Source of the DNA: Candidatus Coatesiibacteriota bacterium
Lineage (GTDB): Bacteria > RBG-13-66-14
DNA length: 17,142 nucleotides
Direction of reading: 5' to 3'
NCBI GenBank assembly: GCA_014728185.1
Contig: WJMB01000105.1
Location: forward strand, 1 to 17,142
Part shown: positions 7,110-14,846 of the stretch, in pieces
How positions within the stretch are numbered: the first letter of the stretch is position 1
Layout of the letters: each line of letters begins with the position of its first letter
The notes under the pieces: model-generated
Database searches by the model: none
Seen by the model: only the letters and a program-made list of their open reading frames with translations
What the model was told of the DNA's origin: nothing
Position numbers and translations under genes: made by a program

Positions 7110-7586
7110 CTAACCGCCCAGGAAGAGCGCCCGGATCAAGCCCTCGCCGCCGTAGTAGACGGCGCTGACGATCCCGCCAGCAATCAGCACCCCGGCGATG
7201 ATGGCCGGCACGGCGCGTCGCAGGGGGATGCCGAAGAGGAAGGCCGCCAGGGCGCCGGTCCAGGCTCCGGTCACCGGCAGAGGGATCATCACGAAGAGGG
7301 TCAATCCCAGGGTGCCGTATTTTTCGACGTACTTGGTGGTGCGCCGACGGGTGCGCTCGAAGAGCCAGCTGAACAGCCGTTCGGCCCAGTTCCAGCGCTT
7401 GCGCATCCAGTTGCTGATCGGCTCGAGCAGCAGGAGGATCGGGATTACCGGCAGCAGGTTGCCCAGCACGGCGAAGAGGTAGGCCTCGGGCCAGGGCAGG
7501 CCCTGGCTGAGCCCGATGGGCAGCCCGCCGCGCAGCTCGACGACGGGTAGCATGGACCAGACGAAGGTCTTCAACCACAGGGGCAC
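7110..7586 (-). CDS. COG2426 small multidrug export-like membrane protein
   Basis: An integral membrane protein of about 158 residues, of the family named small multidrug export protein (Sm_multidrug_ex); the true substrate of the family is not well established. The hallmark LPVVELRGGLPIG near the N-terminus and PLPVTGAWTGALAA in the middle are both present, with about four hydrophobic segments and a basic cytoplasmic loop (WMRKRWNW...FERTRRRTTK). I prefer the GTG at 7586, which has GGAG five bases upstream and begins 11 bases after the acyltransferase stop. A TTG at 7613 in the same frame would overlap that gene by 16 bp and has a poor ribosome site. Last gene of the clc-plsC-COG2426 cluster. 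Confidence 0.85.
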   Translation of the reverse strand: MPLWLKTFVWSMLPVVELRGGLPIGLSQGLPWPEAYLFAVLGNLLPVIPILLLLEPISNWMRKRWNWAERLFSWLFERTRRRTTKYVEKYGTLGLTLFVMIPLPVTGAWTGALAAFLFGIPLRRAVPAIIAGVLIAGGIVSAVYYGGEGLIRALFLGG

Positions 7587-7597
7587 GGCGGCTCCAC

Positions 7598-8335
7598 TCA
7601 GTTGATGCTCCAACGCCCGCCGGGAGCGGGTCGGAGCGGTTTGGGGTCGCTGACGTAGACGCCCGGAGGTTCCGGGGGCAGGCCGTGGGTCGTCAAATGC
7701 CAGTTGCGCATCCGGGCGATCTCGTCCATCACCCGGCGGCTCTGTCGCGCGTAATACTCGGCCCGATCGACGCCGGGACCTGGTTTGTCTACGTGTAGGG
7801 GCGGCGCGGCGTAGGCGTAGACCCGGGGCAGTCGGCCGTACTTGAGCTCGGTCAGGGCGTCGTGGCTGTCATGAATGTAGATGGGCAGCACCGGCGCGCC
7901 GCTGCGCGCGGCGATCATCGCCACTCCGGGATGGGGCCGGCCCAGGCCGTCGCGGCGGATGCGGGTGCCCTCGGGGAATATCAGCACGGCCCGGTTTTCT
8001 TTGAGCAGCTTCAGCGCCAGGCGGACCGAGCTGACGTCACGGCCGTCATCGCGCAGGGGGAAGGCTCCCAGGCGGCGGATCAGCCGGCCGAAGAAGAGGG
8101 GCTCGAAGAGGAAGGCCTTGGCCATGAAGGTCAGCCGCCGCCGCACCAGCACCCCGGCCACAATGGGATCGAGGAAGGAGCTGTGCGTCGGTGCGACAAT
8201 CAGCGGACCACGCCGCGGCACGAAGACGCGCCCATGGACGCGCAGGCGCAACAATAAGGCCGAGGCGACCTTGGCCAGAAACAGCAGGCTGGAGTAGAGG
8301 GGGCGGTTGTGCATCCCGGCGATGATAGCCGCCAT
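7598..8335 (-). CDS. plsC: 1-acyl-sn-glycerol-3-phosphate acyltransferase (PlsC family)
   Basis: Adds the second acyl chain to lysophosphatidate, giving phosphatidate for membrane lipid synthesis; acts at the inner membrane face. The 245-residue protein has the catalytic HX4D motif as HSSFLD (His51, Asp56), the substrate-binding FPEGTR at 120-125, and GAFPLRDDGRD at 90-100. A hydrophobic stretch near residues 14-30 probably anchors it. ATG at 8335 is used here; a second in-frame ATG at 8314 is possible, and neither has a strong Shine-Dalgarno. It follows the ClC gene by 26 bp, so the two are probably co-transcribed. Other lysophospholipid acyltransferases share these motifs, so exact substrate is inferred. 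Confidence 0.88.
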   Translation of the reverse strand: MAAIIAGMHNRPLYSSLLFLAKVASALLLRLRVHGRVFVPRRGPLIVAPTHSSFLDPIVAGVLVRRRLTFMAKAFLFEPLFFGRLIRRLGAFPLRDDGRDVSSVRLALKLLKENRAVLIFPEGTRIRRDGLGRPHPGVAMIAARSGAPVLPIYIHDSHDALTELKYGRLPRVYAYAAPPLHVDKPGPGVDRAEYYARQSRRVMDEIARMRNWHLTTHGLPPEPPGVYVSDPKPLRPAPGGRWSIN

Positions 8336-8361
8336 GGAGCACCGGGGTCAAGGCGTTCCGG

Positions 8362-9666
8362 TCAGTCTTCGTCATCCTCCCCGGGCGGCTTGGCGACCAA
8401 CTCCACCTCACCGCGCCAGGTCAGGATCGAGTGGTAGACCACCAAGCGGCGGCTGGCCAGGTTGCCCACCAGCCCGGCGATGGTCACCGGGATCAGCACC
8501 GAAGGGCCGAAAACCTCGACCATCATCACCGCCGCGGCCAGGGGGGCGTTGGTGATCGTCACCAGCACCACGGTGACCCCGGCGGCGACGAAGAGGGGCT
8601 GGTCGGCGATGTTGAAGAGGTTGGCGGCCAGCACCCCGGCCAGGCTCCCCAGATAGATGCTCGGCGCCAGCAGGCCCACACTGGCCCCGCTGCCCACCGA
8701 GAGCACCACGCAGAGCGTCTTGAAGAGCAGCAGCAGCAAGGCCAGGCGCAGCGGCATCGGTACCGCCGCGTTCATCGTCTGAATCTCGGCGGCGCCCAGG
8801 GAGAGTACCTGACCGGCCAGTTCGGGGACGAAGAGAACGACCAACAGGCCCCCGGCCAGCGCGCCCAGGGCGGGTCGCAGCCAGCGCGGCACGCTCAGCC
8901 GCTCGTGGAACCTCTCGACGGCCCGCACAGCCAGGGTCAGCAGGGCGGCGGTGAGCAGCCCGACGGCCAGGGTCACCCAAAGGCCGCCGATCAGATCCCA
9001 GCGGGGGTAGAGGTCATCGACCAGGCTGAACTCGAACAGGGGCCTGTAAAAGCCGGTGGCCCGGGTCAGCAGGTGGGCGGTCAGCGCCGAGAGCAGCACC
9101 GGGAAGAAGCGCCGGTACTCGAGGTGACGCAGGAAGAGCACCTCGGTAGTGAAGAGCGCCGAGCCCAGCGGAGCCCCGCTGATCGCCGAGAGCGCCGCCG
9201 CTATCCCGCAGAGCCCCAGGGTCTTGACTCGGTCCTCGCCGAAACCCCACCAGCGCGCCACCCAGGAGCCCAACCCCAGACCGGCGTAGGTCGCCGGACC
9301 CATCAACCCACCGGAGATTCCCGAGGCCAGGCCGCCCAGGCTGGCCGTCAGCTTCAACGGCGCGTCCCAGGGCCGCTGCCGGGCGCCGTCGCGATGATAA
9401 CACTCCAGCGTGTCGTCGAGTCCGGCGCCGGAAATCAACTCCCAGTCGTAGCGGGAGATCAGCCCCACCAGCAGCCCGCCGGCCGCCAACGGACCCAGGA
9501 TCCACCACCAGTCCAGGGCGCCCCACTCCGCCGCCGCCGCGCCGCCATGGAGAAGCCGCCCCAGCCAGACGATCAGCTCGCGAGCGCCGACGCCCAGAGC
9601 GCCGCCGGCGGCGCCGACGAGGAGCCAGGCCGTCAGGCGGAGCATTTTTCGGTGGGCTTTCCGCAA
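8362..9666 (-). CDS. ClC-family chloride channel/transporter
   Basis: A 434-residue polytopic membrane protein of the voltage-gated chloride channel family, conducting anions across the inner membrane. Landmarks are SGAGLDDTLE at 79-88 (the GSGIP region), SGISGGLMGP at 115-124 (the G(K/R)EGP region), LFTTEVLF at 171-178, and GSGASVGLLAPSIYLG at 325-340 (the GxFxP filter region). The gating glutamate of the G(K/R)EGP motif is replaced by Met122, and the position of the E. coli internal proton glutamate is Val176; both point to a channel rather than a proton antiporter (inference). No C-terminal CBS domains. The start is TTG with AAGGA seven bases upstream, preferred over ATG at 9645, which lacks a well-spaced site. 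First gene of a minus-strand cluster with plsC and the COG2426 gene. Confidence 0.92.
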   Translation of the reverse strand: MRKAHRKMLRLTAWLLVGAAGGALGVGARELIVWLGRLLHGGAAAAEWGALDWWWILGPLAAGGLLVGLISRYDWELISGAGLDDTLECYHRDGARQRPWDAPLKLTASLGGLASGISGGLMGPATYAGLGLGSWVARWWGFGEDRVKTLGLCGIAAALSAISGAPLGSALFTTEVLFLRHLEYRRFFPVLLSALTAHLLTRATGFYRPLFEFSLVDDLYPRWDLIGGLWVTLAVGLLTAALLTLAVRAVERFHERLSVPRWLRPALGALAGGLLVVLFVPELAGQVLSLGAAEIQTMNAAVPMPLRLALLLLLFKTLCVVLSVGSGASVGLLAPSIYLGSLAGVLAANLFNIADQPLFVAAGVTVVLVTITNAPLAAAVMMVEVFGPSVLIPVTIAGLVGNLASRRLVVYHSILTWRGEVELVAKPPGEDDED

Positions 9667-9700
9667 CGGTTTTTCCTTTATCTGGGCCAGGGAGTGTTAG

Positions 9701-9729
9701 GCAATACCAGCAGCACCTGGACCGGCCAA
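9701..9729 (-). promoter_or_regulatory. promoter for the clc operon
   Basis: On the minus strand TTGGCC (9729-9724) and TATTGC (9706-9701) are 17 bp apart, the latter preceded by TGG as an extended -10. The start would be near 9694, leaving a leader of about 28 bases with the AAGGA ribosome site. Confidence 0.5.
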
Positions 9730-10127
9730 GGACGTCGGCTGAATACTTTTTGACCGCAATTGGCTTACTTTTTGATAGCGGACCGGCACATTGCAGAATT
9801 CACTTGTATAAAAGCGGCTTGAAGCAATTGAAGCGAGCACATTGGTTAGTGTTATTATAGCGGAACGTGAAAGGTCTCCACCGACACGTTTCTCATTCCG
9901 GCAATCCGAGGCTGATTTGCCACTGCCCGACGCCGTTTACACCGTCACCAGGCAATTAAGCATATGACTCTCATATAGATCTAGCATTCGCAAGCTAGGA
10001 AGGGCGGCACGTTTCCACGCTCGATTAGTCCTTCAAACAGCCTACCTGACGGCCAGCAATAACGATGGTGACTCATGGCGGAATAGTACGGGATCCGCAT
10101 AATGACGACAAGCGTACATCGTCGGAA

Positions 10128-10314
10128 GAAACCCCGTCAAAACCGCCGTGCCGCACGGGCGCCGCGGAAGCGCCGGCGTTGGCACGTTTCTTGCAGCAGG
10201 GCGACACCGCCTCCGGCTGTATGGGTGGCGGATTCCGCAAGAAACGTGCCAACGCCTCATCGTCGATTGAACCGTCGGTTTCGGGGGGTCGAGGATAGGT
10301 TTTGCCGGGGTTTC
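10128..10314 (-). repeat. nested palindromic element, copy C
   Basis: The inner arms (10175-10194 and 10237-10256) form a perfect 20-bp inverted repeat with the family core, around a 42-nt loop. The outer arms (10128-10144 and 10298-10314) pair over 17 bp with a single mismatch. The overall span (187 bp) and the 41-bp gap between the inner and outer right arms match copy A, although the outer-arm sequences are unrelated. Loop ends place it on the minus strand. Confidence 0.88.
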
Positions 10315-10410
10315 GGCGCAGGCGCAGCTCCCTGTAAAGGCACGGCTTAGCGGCATCGGTGGAGTTTTGAGGCCGGAAAAGACTTGCCAGAGAGGGCGTT
10401 ATCAGCTAAC

Positions 10411-10615
10411 CTTACGTTGCGGGCGATGTCTGCTAGGCCCGTGGGTCAGGCCTAAATAAAGAACCAACACTTCTTTTAAAGGGACCCGAGATGGCGACGT
10501 GGCGTTCCGGCCCCCGGCGGCCACGAGCATAAGCGTTGCCGACGGCACCCACCTGGAGCCTGGGTTCTGTTTATTTGGCAAACCCCACGACCCGGCGGTG
10601 CGCCCGCACCCAAGA
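10411..10615 (+). ncRNA. ssrS: 6S RNA
   Basis: 6S RNA binds the housekeeping RNA polymerase holoenzyme and mimics open promoter DNA, damping transcription when growth slows. A closing stem pairs 10416-10425 with 10601-10610 (nine of ten positions). Inside are GGGTC/GACCC (10444-10448 with 10482-10486) around an AAAGAA/TTCTTT hairpin, a GTGGC/GCCAC hairpin (10499-10524), and the block CACCCACCTGGAGCCTGGGTTC (10546-10567) in two halves that resembles the 3' part of E. coli 6S (CACCT...GGGTTC). The AGGCCTAAATA...GGGACCCGAGATGGC region resembles deltaproteobacterial 6S as I remember it. The ends are approximate. A strong terminator follows directly. Identification rests on structure and recalled motifs; a covariance-model search would settle it. 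Confidence 0.78.
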
Positions 10616-10619
10616 TCAC

Positions 10620-10645
10620 AACCGTCCCTGGGGGCGGTTTTTTTT
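10620..10645 (+). terminator. rho-independent terminator of the 6S RNA gene
   Basis: An 8-bp stem AACCGTCC/GGGCGGTT with a CTGG loop runs into eight or more Ts (10638-10645). It begins a few bases after the 6S closing stem and is the strongest intrinsic terminator in the window. Confidence 0.92.
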
Positions 10646-10809
10646 GAGTTGCCCCGGGAAGATCGAACTCCGCAGTCCAAGTGCGCCCTTTCACCTGGCA
10701 CCTGGAAGGCGAGTGGAATATCTAAAGGTACTAACTCGAAAAAACCGCCAAAACTGCCAAGTAACCGATGTTAACTGAAGCTGAGTCTCACTGACAAGGC
10801 GCTCGGTTA

Positions 10810-13254
10810 TCAGATCAGGCTGACGGGATCGACGTCCAGGGTCAGGTGGGTGGAGCTCAAGCCGCGGCCGAACTCCCGGGCGGCGCCGAGGGCCGTGGTG
10901 AGCAGCCCGCCGCGACTGGCCTTGAGTAGCAACTGCCGGCGCCAGCGCCCCTGGAGGCGCTGGAGGGGCGCCGGGGCGGGTCCGAGTAAGCGGTGACGAC
11001 GCGAGGATTCGCCGCCCAGGCACTCGGCGAGGAGAGCCTGTAGCTCGGCGGCCCGTTTGTTGACGCGCTGCGGGTTCTCGCCGGAGAGCACCAGGGAGGC
11101 CAGGCGGACGAAGGGGGGCAGCAGGGTCCGCCGGCGGTGCTCCAGCTCGGCCTCGAGGAACCCGGCGTAGTCGCCTCGCAGGGCGCAATCCACGGCGTAG
11201 TGACCGGGGCGGCGGGCGGCGACCAGGGCCCGTCCCGCCCAGAGCCCTCGTCCGGCCCGGCCGATGACCTGGGTGAGCAGATTGAAGACCCGCTCTGCGG
11301 CGCGGAAGTCGGGCACGGCCAGCCCGGCGTCGGCCTCGAGTACGCCGACGATGGTGACCCGGGGGAAGTGAAAACCCTTGGCCACCATCTGGGTGCCCAG
11401 CAGGATGTCGGCCTGACCGGCTGCGAAGCGGGCCAGGGCGCGCTGATGCCCGGCCTTGGAGCGGGCGGCGTCGGAGTCCAGCCGCACGGTGCGGGCCAGG
11501 GGCAGCAGACGGTTGAGCTCCTGCTCGACCCGTTGGGTCCCGGCGCCCACGGATTGCAGGGTACCGGTCTTGCCGCAGCTCTGGCAGACGGCCAGCCGGG
11601 GATGGGCGGCGCCGCAGTGGTGGCAGCGCAGTTGGTTGGCGGGGCGGTGGTAGGTCAGGGGCAGATCGCAGTCCGGGCAGGCGGGGATGTAACCGCAGAC
11701 CGCGCACTGCAGGGAGCTGGCGTAGCCCCGGCGGTTGAGCAGGACGATGGCCTGCCGCCCGGCGGCGATCTCGGCCTCGAGGGCTGTGGTCAGCTCGGCG
11801 GGGACCAGCTCCTCGGCGGGACGACCGCGCATATCGACGAGCTGGACCCGGGGCGGAGCGGCGGCGTCGACGCGCTCGGTCAGCCGCAGGGTGGTCAGGC
11901 GCCCCTCGGCGGCCAGGTGTGCGCTCCAGACGCTGGGGGTGGCCGAGCCCAGGATCATGGGGCAGCCAGCCTCGCGACAGCGTCGGGCGGCGACTTCCCG
12001 CGCGTGATAGCGGGGGGTCTCGGCCTGCTTGTAGGCGTCGTCGTGCTCCTCGTCGATGATGATCAGTCCCAGGCGCTCGAGGGGGGCGAAGACGGCCGAG
12101 CGCGGTCCCAGGGCCACCCGGGCCCGGCCCTCGAAGAGACGAAGCCACTCGCCCCGGCGGCGGGCGCGGCTCTGGCGGGAATGCAGCAGGGCCAGCTCGT
12201 CACCGAAGCGGGCGGAGAACTGGCGGGCCAGTTGGGCGGTCAGGGCGATCTCGGGCACCAGGACGACGGCCCCGGCGCCGCGGGCCAGAACCTCCTCGAC
12301 GGCGCGCAGGTAAACCTCGGTCTTGCCCGAGCCGGTGACGCCGTGGAGCAGGAACTTGTCCCAGCTCCCCATGGAGCGCCGGATATGCTCCAGGGCCAGG
12401 GACTGCTCGTCGCTGAGCTCGTGGCGCGCGGCCTCGCTGCTCTCCACGGCTTCGCGGCGCTCCAGGCTGAACAGCTCGGCCAGGCCCTTGCGCTCCAGGG
12501 CGCGCAGGGTGGAGTGACTGGTCTCGGCCAGACGGCAGACCTCAGCGGCCCAGACGGCCTCATCGGCGGCGCCCCGGGTCAGCAGGGTGGAGACCAGGCG
12601 TGCCTGGGCCGGCGAGGTGCGCCCCAGACCGTCTAGATCGATCTCTCCGGAGGTCAGTCGGACGGCCAGGTTCTCCCTGGCGCGCAGCGGTCCGGCAGCG
12701 GCCTCGTCCCAGCAGCGCAGGTGGCCCAGCTCGACCAGTCGGTCCAGCTCATCGGCGGCGGACTTGGGCAGACCGTCGAGGAGATTCTTGCGGTTGAGGG
12801 GCTCGTCGGTCAGGCGCTCCCAGAGCTCCAGGGCCGGACCGAGGAGCTCCAGGGGGCGACCGGCGGGACCCCAAGCGTACATCCGCCTGGTGCGGGCGTC
12901 CACGGGTAGCATCGCCGCCAGCACCGCCCCCAGGGGCGCCTGGTAGTACTCGGCGATCCAGCGGCCCAGCCCCAGCCGCTCGGTGTCGATGAGGGGATCG
13001 CGGTCGATGACCCCGCGAATGGACTTGATCTTCTCGGGCTCGAATCCAGTAGGTGGCTCGGGGCTTTGTTCGACGACGAAGCCCACCTCGCCGCGCCCCC
13101 GCAGGGGCACATGGACCCGACAGCCCACGGCGGCGCTCATCCCGGCGGGCAGACGGTAGGTCAACGGGCCGCCCAGGTCCGGCTTCAGCGCCACCGCGAG
13201 GTAGAGCGGACGGGGCCGCGCCCGCGGGGCGGGGCTGTCGTCAAGGGAGTTCAT
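10810..13254 (-). CDS. priA: primosomal protein N' (replication restart helicase PriA)
   Basis: A 3'-5' DNA helicase that recognises stalled forks and reloads the replisome. The 814-residue protein has an N-terminal DNA-binding part (LALKPDLGGPLTYRLP-type strand near 21-36), Walker A GVTGSGKT at 305-312, the DEEH box at 401-404, SATPS at 437-441, and the zinc module with paired cysteines 517/520, 526/529, 544/547 and 557/560. The helicase segment LGTQMVAKGFHFPRV follows. The length is somewhat above the usual 730-750, mostly from the region between the N-terminal domain and the helicase. ATG at 13254 fits the family N-terminus. It diverges from the gene at 13387. A -10-like TACAAT only seven bases upstream suggests a leaderless message. 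The long open frame continuing upstream of this start is antisense to the neighbouring gene and is not part of priA. Confidence 0.95.
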   Translation of the reverse strand: MNSLDDSPAPRARPRPLYLAVALKPDLGGPLTYRLPAGMSAAVGCRVHVPLRGRGEVGFVVEQSPEPPTGFEPEKIKSIRGVIDRDPLIDTERLGLGRWIAEYYQAPLGAVLAAMLPVDARTRRMYAWGPAGRPLELLGPALELWERLTDEPLNRKNLLDGLPKSAADELDRLVELGHLRCWDEAAAGPLRARENLAVRLTSGEIDLDGLGRTSPAQARLVSTLLTRGAADEAVWAAEVCRLAETSHSTLRALERKGLAELFSLERREAVESSEAARHELSDEQSLALEHIRRSMGSWDKFLLHGVTGSGKTEVYLRAVEEVLARGAGAVVLVPEIALTAQLARQFSARFGDELALLHSRQSRARRRGEWLRLFEGRARVALGPRSAVFAPLERLGLIIIDEEHDDAYKQAETPRYHAREVAARRCREAGCPMILGSATPSVWSAHLAAEGRLTTLRLTERVDAAAPPRVQLVDMRGRPAEELVPAELTTALEAEIAAGRQAIVLLNRRGYASSLQCAVCGYIPACPDCDLPLTYHRPANQLRCHHCGAAHPRLAVCQSCGKTGTLQSVGAGTQRVEQELNRLLPLARTVRLDSDAARSKAGHQRALARFAAGQADILLGTQMVAKGFHFPRVTIVGVLEADAGLAVPDFRAAERVFNLLTQVIGRAGRGLWAGRALVAARRPGHYAVDCALRGDYAGFLEAELEHRRRTLLPPFVRLASLVLSGENPQRVNKRAAELQALLAECLGGESSRRHRLLGPAPAPLQRLQGRWRRQLLLKASRGGLLTTALGAAREFGRGLSSTHLTLDVDPVSLI

Positions 13255-13261
13255 CACGGCT

Positions 13262-13267
13262 ATTGTA
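13262..13267 (-). promoter_or_regulatory. -10 element of priA
   Basis: On the minus strand TACAAT lies seven bases before the priA ATG, so a start at normal distance would fall at or within a base or two of the initiation codon. No good -35 is visible, and there is no Shine-Dalgarno between them. Confidence 0.5.
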
Positions 13268-13311
13268 GCACGGGGCGGCGGCGGTGGCCGGAGGAAAGGT
13301 CGCGGCGGAGC

Positions 13312-13341
13312 TTGCGCTGACTCGGCGGCTTCGACTATCAT
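13312..13341 (+). promoter_or_regulatory. promoter of the membrane-anchored acidic protein gene
   Basis: TTGCGC (13312-13317) and TATCAT (13336-13341) are 18 bp apart, giving a start near 13349 and a leader of about 38 bases with AAGGAGG before the GTG. It sits back to back with the priA -10. Confidence 0.6.
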
Positions 13342-13386
13342 TGGAGCATCGACGCCGCCGAAGAGCCGGCGAATCAAGGAGGCAAC

Positions 13387-14493
13387 GTGGAGCGCCGCAG
13401 ACTCTGGATCATCATCCTGATAATCGTCGCCGCCCTGGCGGCGGGGACCCTGGCTTTGCTGCTCAACATCAGCGAGGAGGTCGTCTACGAGGACGTCACC
13501 GCCAAGCTCTTTTTCGGCTCCCTTTCCGAGGACGAGGCCGCCCGCCTGCTGGAGATCAGCCGCGCGGCCCTGGAGTCCGGCGACGACGAACGCGCCCTGG
13601 CCGTGGTGACCTACGCCTTCACCCGCCATGACGACGATCTCAACGACGAGCTGATGCTCCACTGGTGCCGGGTGCTCCTCGAGACCGGACGCTATCCCGA
13701 CGCCGTGGAGGTGGCCGGTCGTTTGATCGACGAGCAGCCCGCCTGTTCGGTGCTCAGCGAAGACCAACTGGGACCGTTGCTCTACGAACACCTGGCCGCC
13801 ATCGACGCCGACGATCCCGGCTTCGACTACGCCCTGGCCGTGGCCCTGCGCGGACTGACCGAGCGGGCCGACTCCGCCGTCCTGGCCGAATTCGATACCC
13901 TCATTGACAACCGATTGGCCGAGAGCCACGATCTGGAGTGGGACTACAAGTACCGGGGCGAGATGGAGTACTTCAACCCGGGCACGGCGCGCAGCGACGT
14001 CGGCGCCGCCGAGCACCAGGCCGAGACACGCTCGCCGGAGCACTTCGCCGCCGAGCTCTCCTCCCTGCTAAACCTGGGTCCGCCGCCGGGCGAGGATGGG
14101 CCCATCGTCAGTGAGCCGCGCCTGGCCGAGTTCCTGGTTCTGACCGACCGCATCAGCGTCGAGGTGGCCGGCACCGAGGTCGAGGAGGTCGAGTCCGAAG
14201 AGGAGGAGTCCACCGAGGAGGCAGAAGAATCCACCGAGGAGGAAACCGGCGGGGAAGAGGAGGAGGGCGACGACTGGCTCACCGAGCATCTCGACGAGTC
14301 GATGACCGAGGAGGAGGCCGCCCTGCTGCGCGAGGTGCTCAGCCAGACCCCGACCCCGGAGGAGCAGACCACCTACCACGCCGTGACCACGGTCCACTGC
14401 CGGCTGGAGGGCTTCCAGGCCCTGGAGCTGCTGGAGCATCTGGGGCTGGATCCCCACACCGGCCGCCCGAGGCTGCCGGGCGACCTGGAGTGA
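13387..14493 (+). CDS. membrane-anchored protein of unknown function with an acidic C-terminal tract
   Basis: A 368-residue protein I do not recognise. Residues 7-27 (WIIILIIVAALAAGTLALLL) form a single membrane segment after a basic MERRR start, so most of the chain is probably extracytoplasmic. Residues about 45-180 are helical and resemble a tetratricopeptide-type layout (repeated leucine/alanine-rich helices such as ARLLEISRAALESGDDERALAVV in two halves), but I cannot confirm TPR units. Residues about 263-315 are dominated by Glu with some Ser/Thr (EEVESEEEE, EESTEEE). GTG start with AAGGAGG (13376-13382) four bases upstream. It diverges from priA with its own promoter; no operon partner is close, as the next gene is 353 bp downstream. 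Expression as a real gene is well supported by codon use, promoter and ribosome site. Confidence 0.8.
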   Translation: MERRRLWIIILIIVAALAAGTLALLLNISEEVVYEDVTAKLFFGSLSEDEAARLLEISRAALESGDDERALAVVTYAFTRHDDDLNDELMLHWCRVLLETGRYPDAVEVAGRLIDEQPACSVLSEDQLGPLLYEHLAAIDADDPGFDYALAVALRGLTERADSAVLAEFDTLIDNRLAESHDLEWDYKYRGEMEYFNPGTARSDVGAAEHQAETRSPEHFAAELSSLLNLGPPPGEDGPIVSEPRLAEFLVLTDRISVEVAGTEVEEVESEEEESTEEAEESTEEETGGEEEEGDDWLTEHLDESMTEEEAALLREVLSQTPTPEEQTTYHAVTTVHCRLEGFQALELLEHLGLDPHTGRPRLPGDLE

Positions 14494-14846
14494 GCCGGGA
14501 GGTATCCTCCAGCTTCACTCTGCCTGATTGGAATAGGCGGCGCGCACGATTGAGTACCAATGAAGCACGGACCGAATGCAATCCCGCTAAACAGACAAGG
14601 AGAGGACGGTTCTTCGAGCAGCAACGGCGCGCCATACCCATCATCCTGATTGCGTGACAAGCTACGTTGAACCGACACGATCAGCGTATCGCCTTCTAAC
14701 TGACTCTATCAGAACATCTTACTGGATCGCCCACATCCGCCGACATCCCTTGATCCCGTGATGCGGATGGTACTAGGCCGATCAAGGCCGATGGCGGCGG
14801 CACCCGCACTCCGCCCTGGGCGGTTCGATCAACCTCGGGACTACTC
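14494..14846. other. 353-bp gap before the ABC transporter genes
   Basis: No gene is supported. A small GGAGG/CCTCC hairpin (about 14500-14513) follows the previous stop but has no T-run, so it is a poor terminator. The middle is less GC-rich than the coding DNA, like the other long gaps. A possible promoter lies at 14750-14776. Confidence 0.5.
14750..14776 (+). promoter_or_regulatory. possible promoter of the ABC transporter operon
   Basis: TTGATC (14750-14755) and an extended -10 TGGTACTAG (hexamer 14771-14776) are 15 bp apart, shorter than ideal. The leader to the TTG start would be about 60 bases. Confidence 0.35.

Larger units (their letters stand above)
9667..10407. other. 740-bp gene-free stretch between clc and the 6S RNA gene
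   Basis: No gene is supported. It holds a probable clc promoter near its left end, then a relatively AT-rich segment (about 9740-10020), then palindromic element copy C (10128-10314). Two isolated strings related to the element core, ACACGTTTCTC near 9880 and GGCACGTTTCC near 10006, have no inverted partner and may be chance or debris. Confidence 0.6.

Noticed and set aside
8431..9753. A 440-residue open frame on the plus strand opposite clc
   Set aside because: Gln/Gly/His-rich translation with no family motif, antisense to an evident ClC protein.
10650..10809. A tRNA-like or second small RNA after the 6S terminator
   Set aside because: The GAAGATCGAACTCCGCAGTCC stretch hints at a T-arm but no cloverleaf or promoter can be built; only a tandem CACCTGG repeat is clear.
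13255..14043. Upstream extension of the priA frame by 263 residues
   Set aside because: It runs antisense through the gene at 13387 and across two promoters; the PriA family N-terminus begins at the ATG at 13254.
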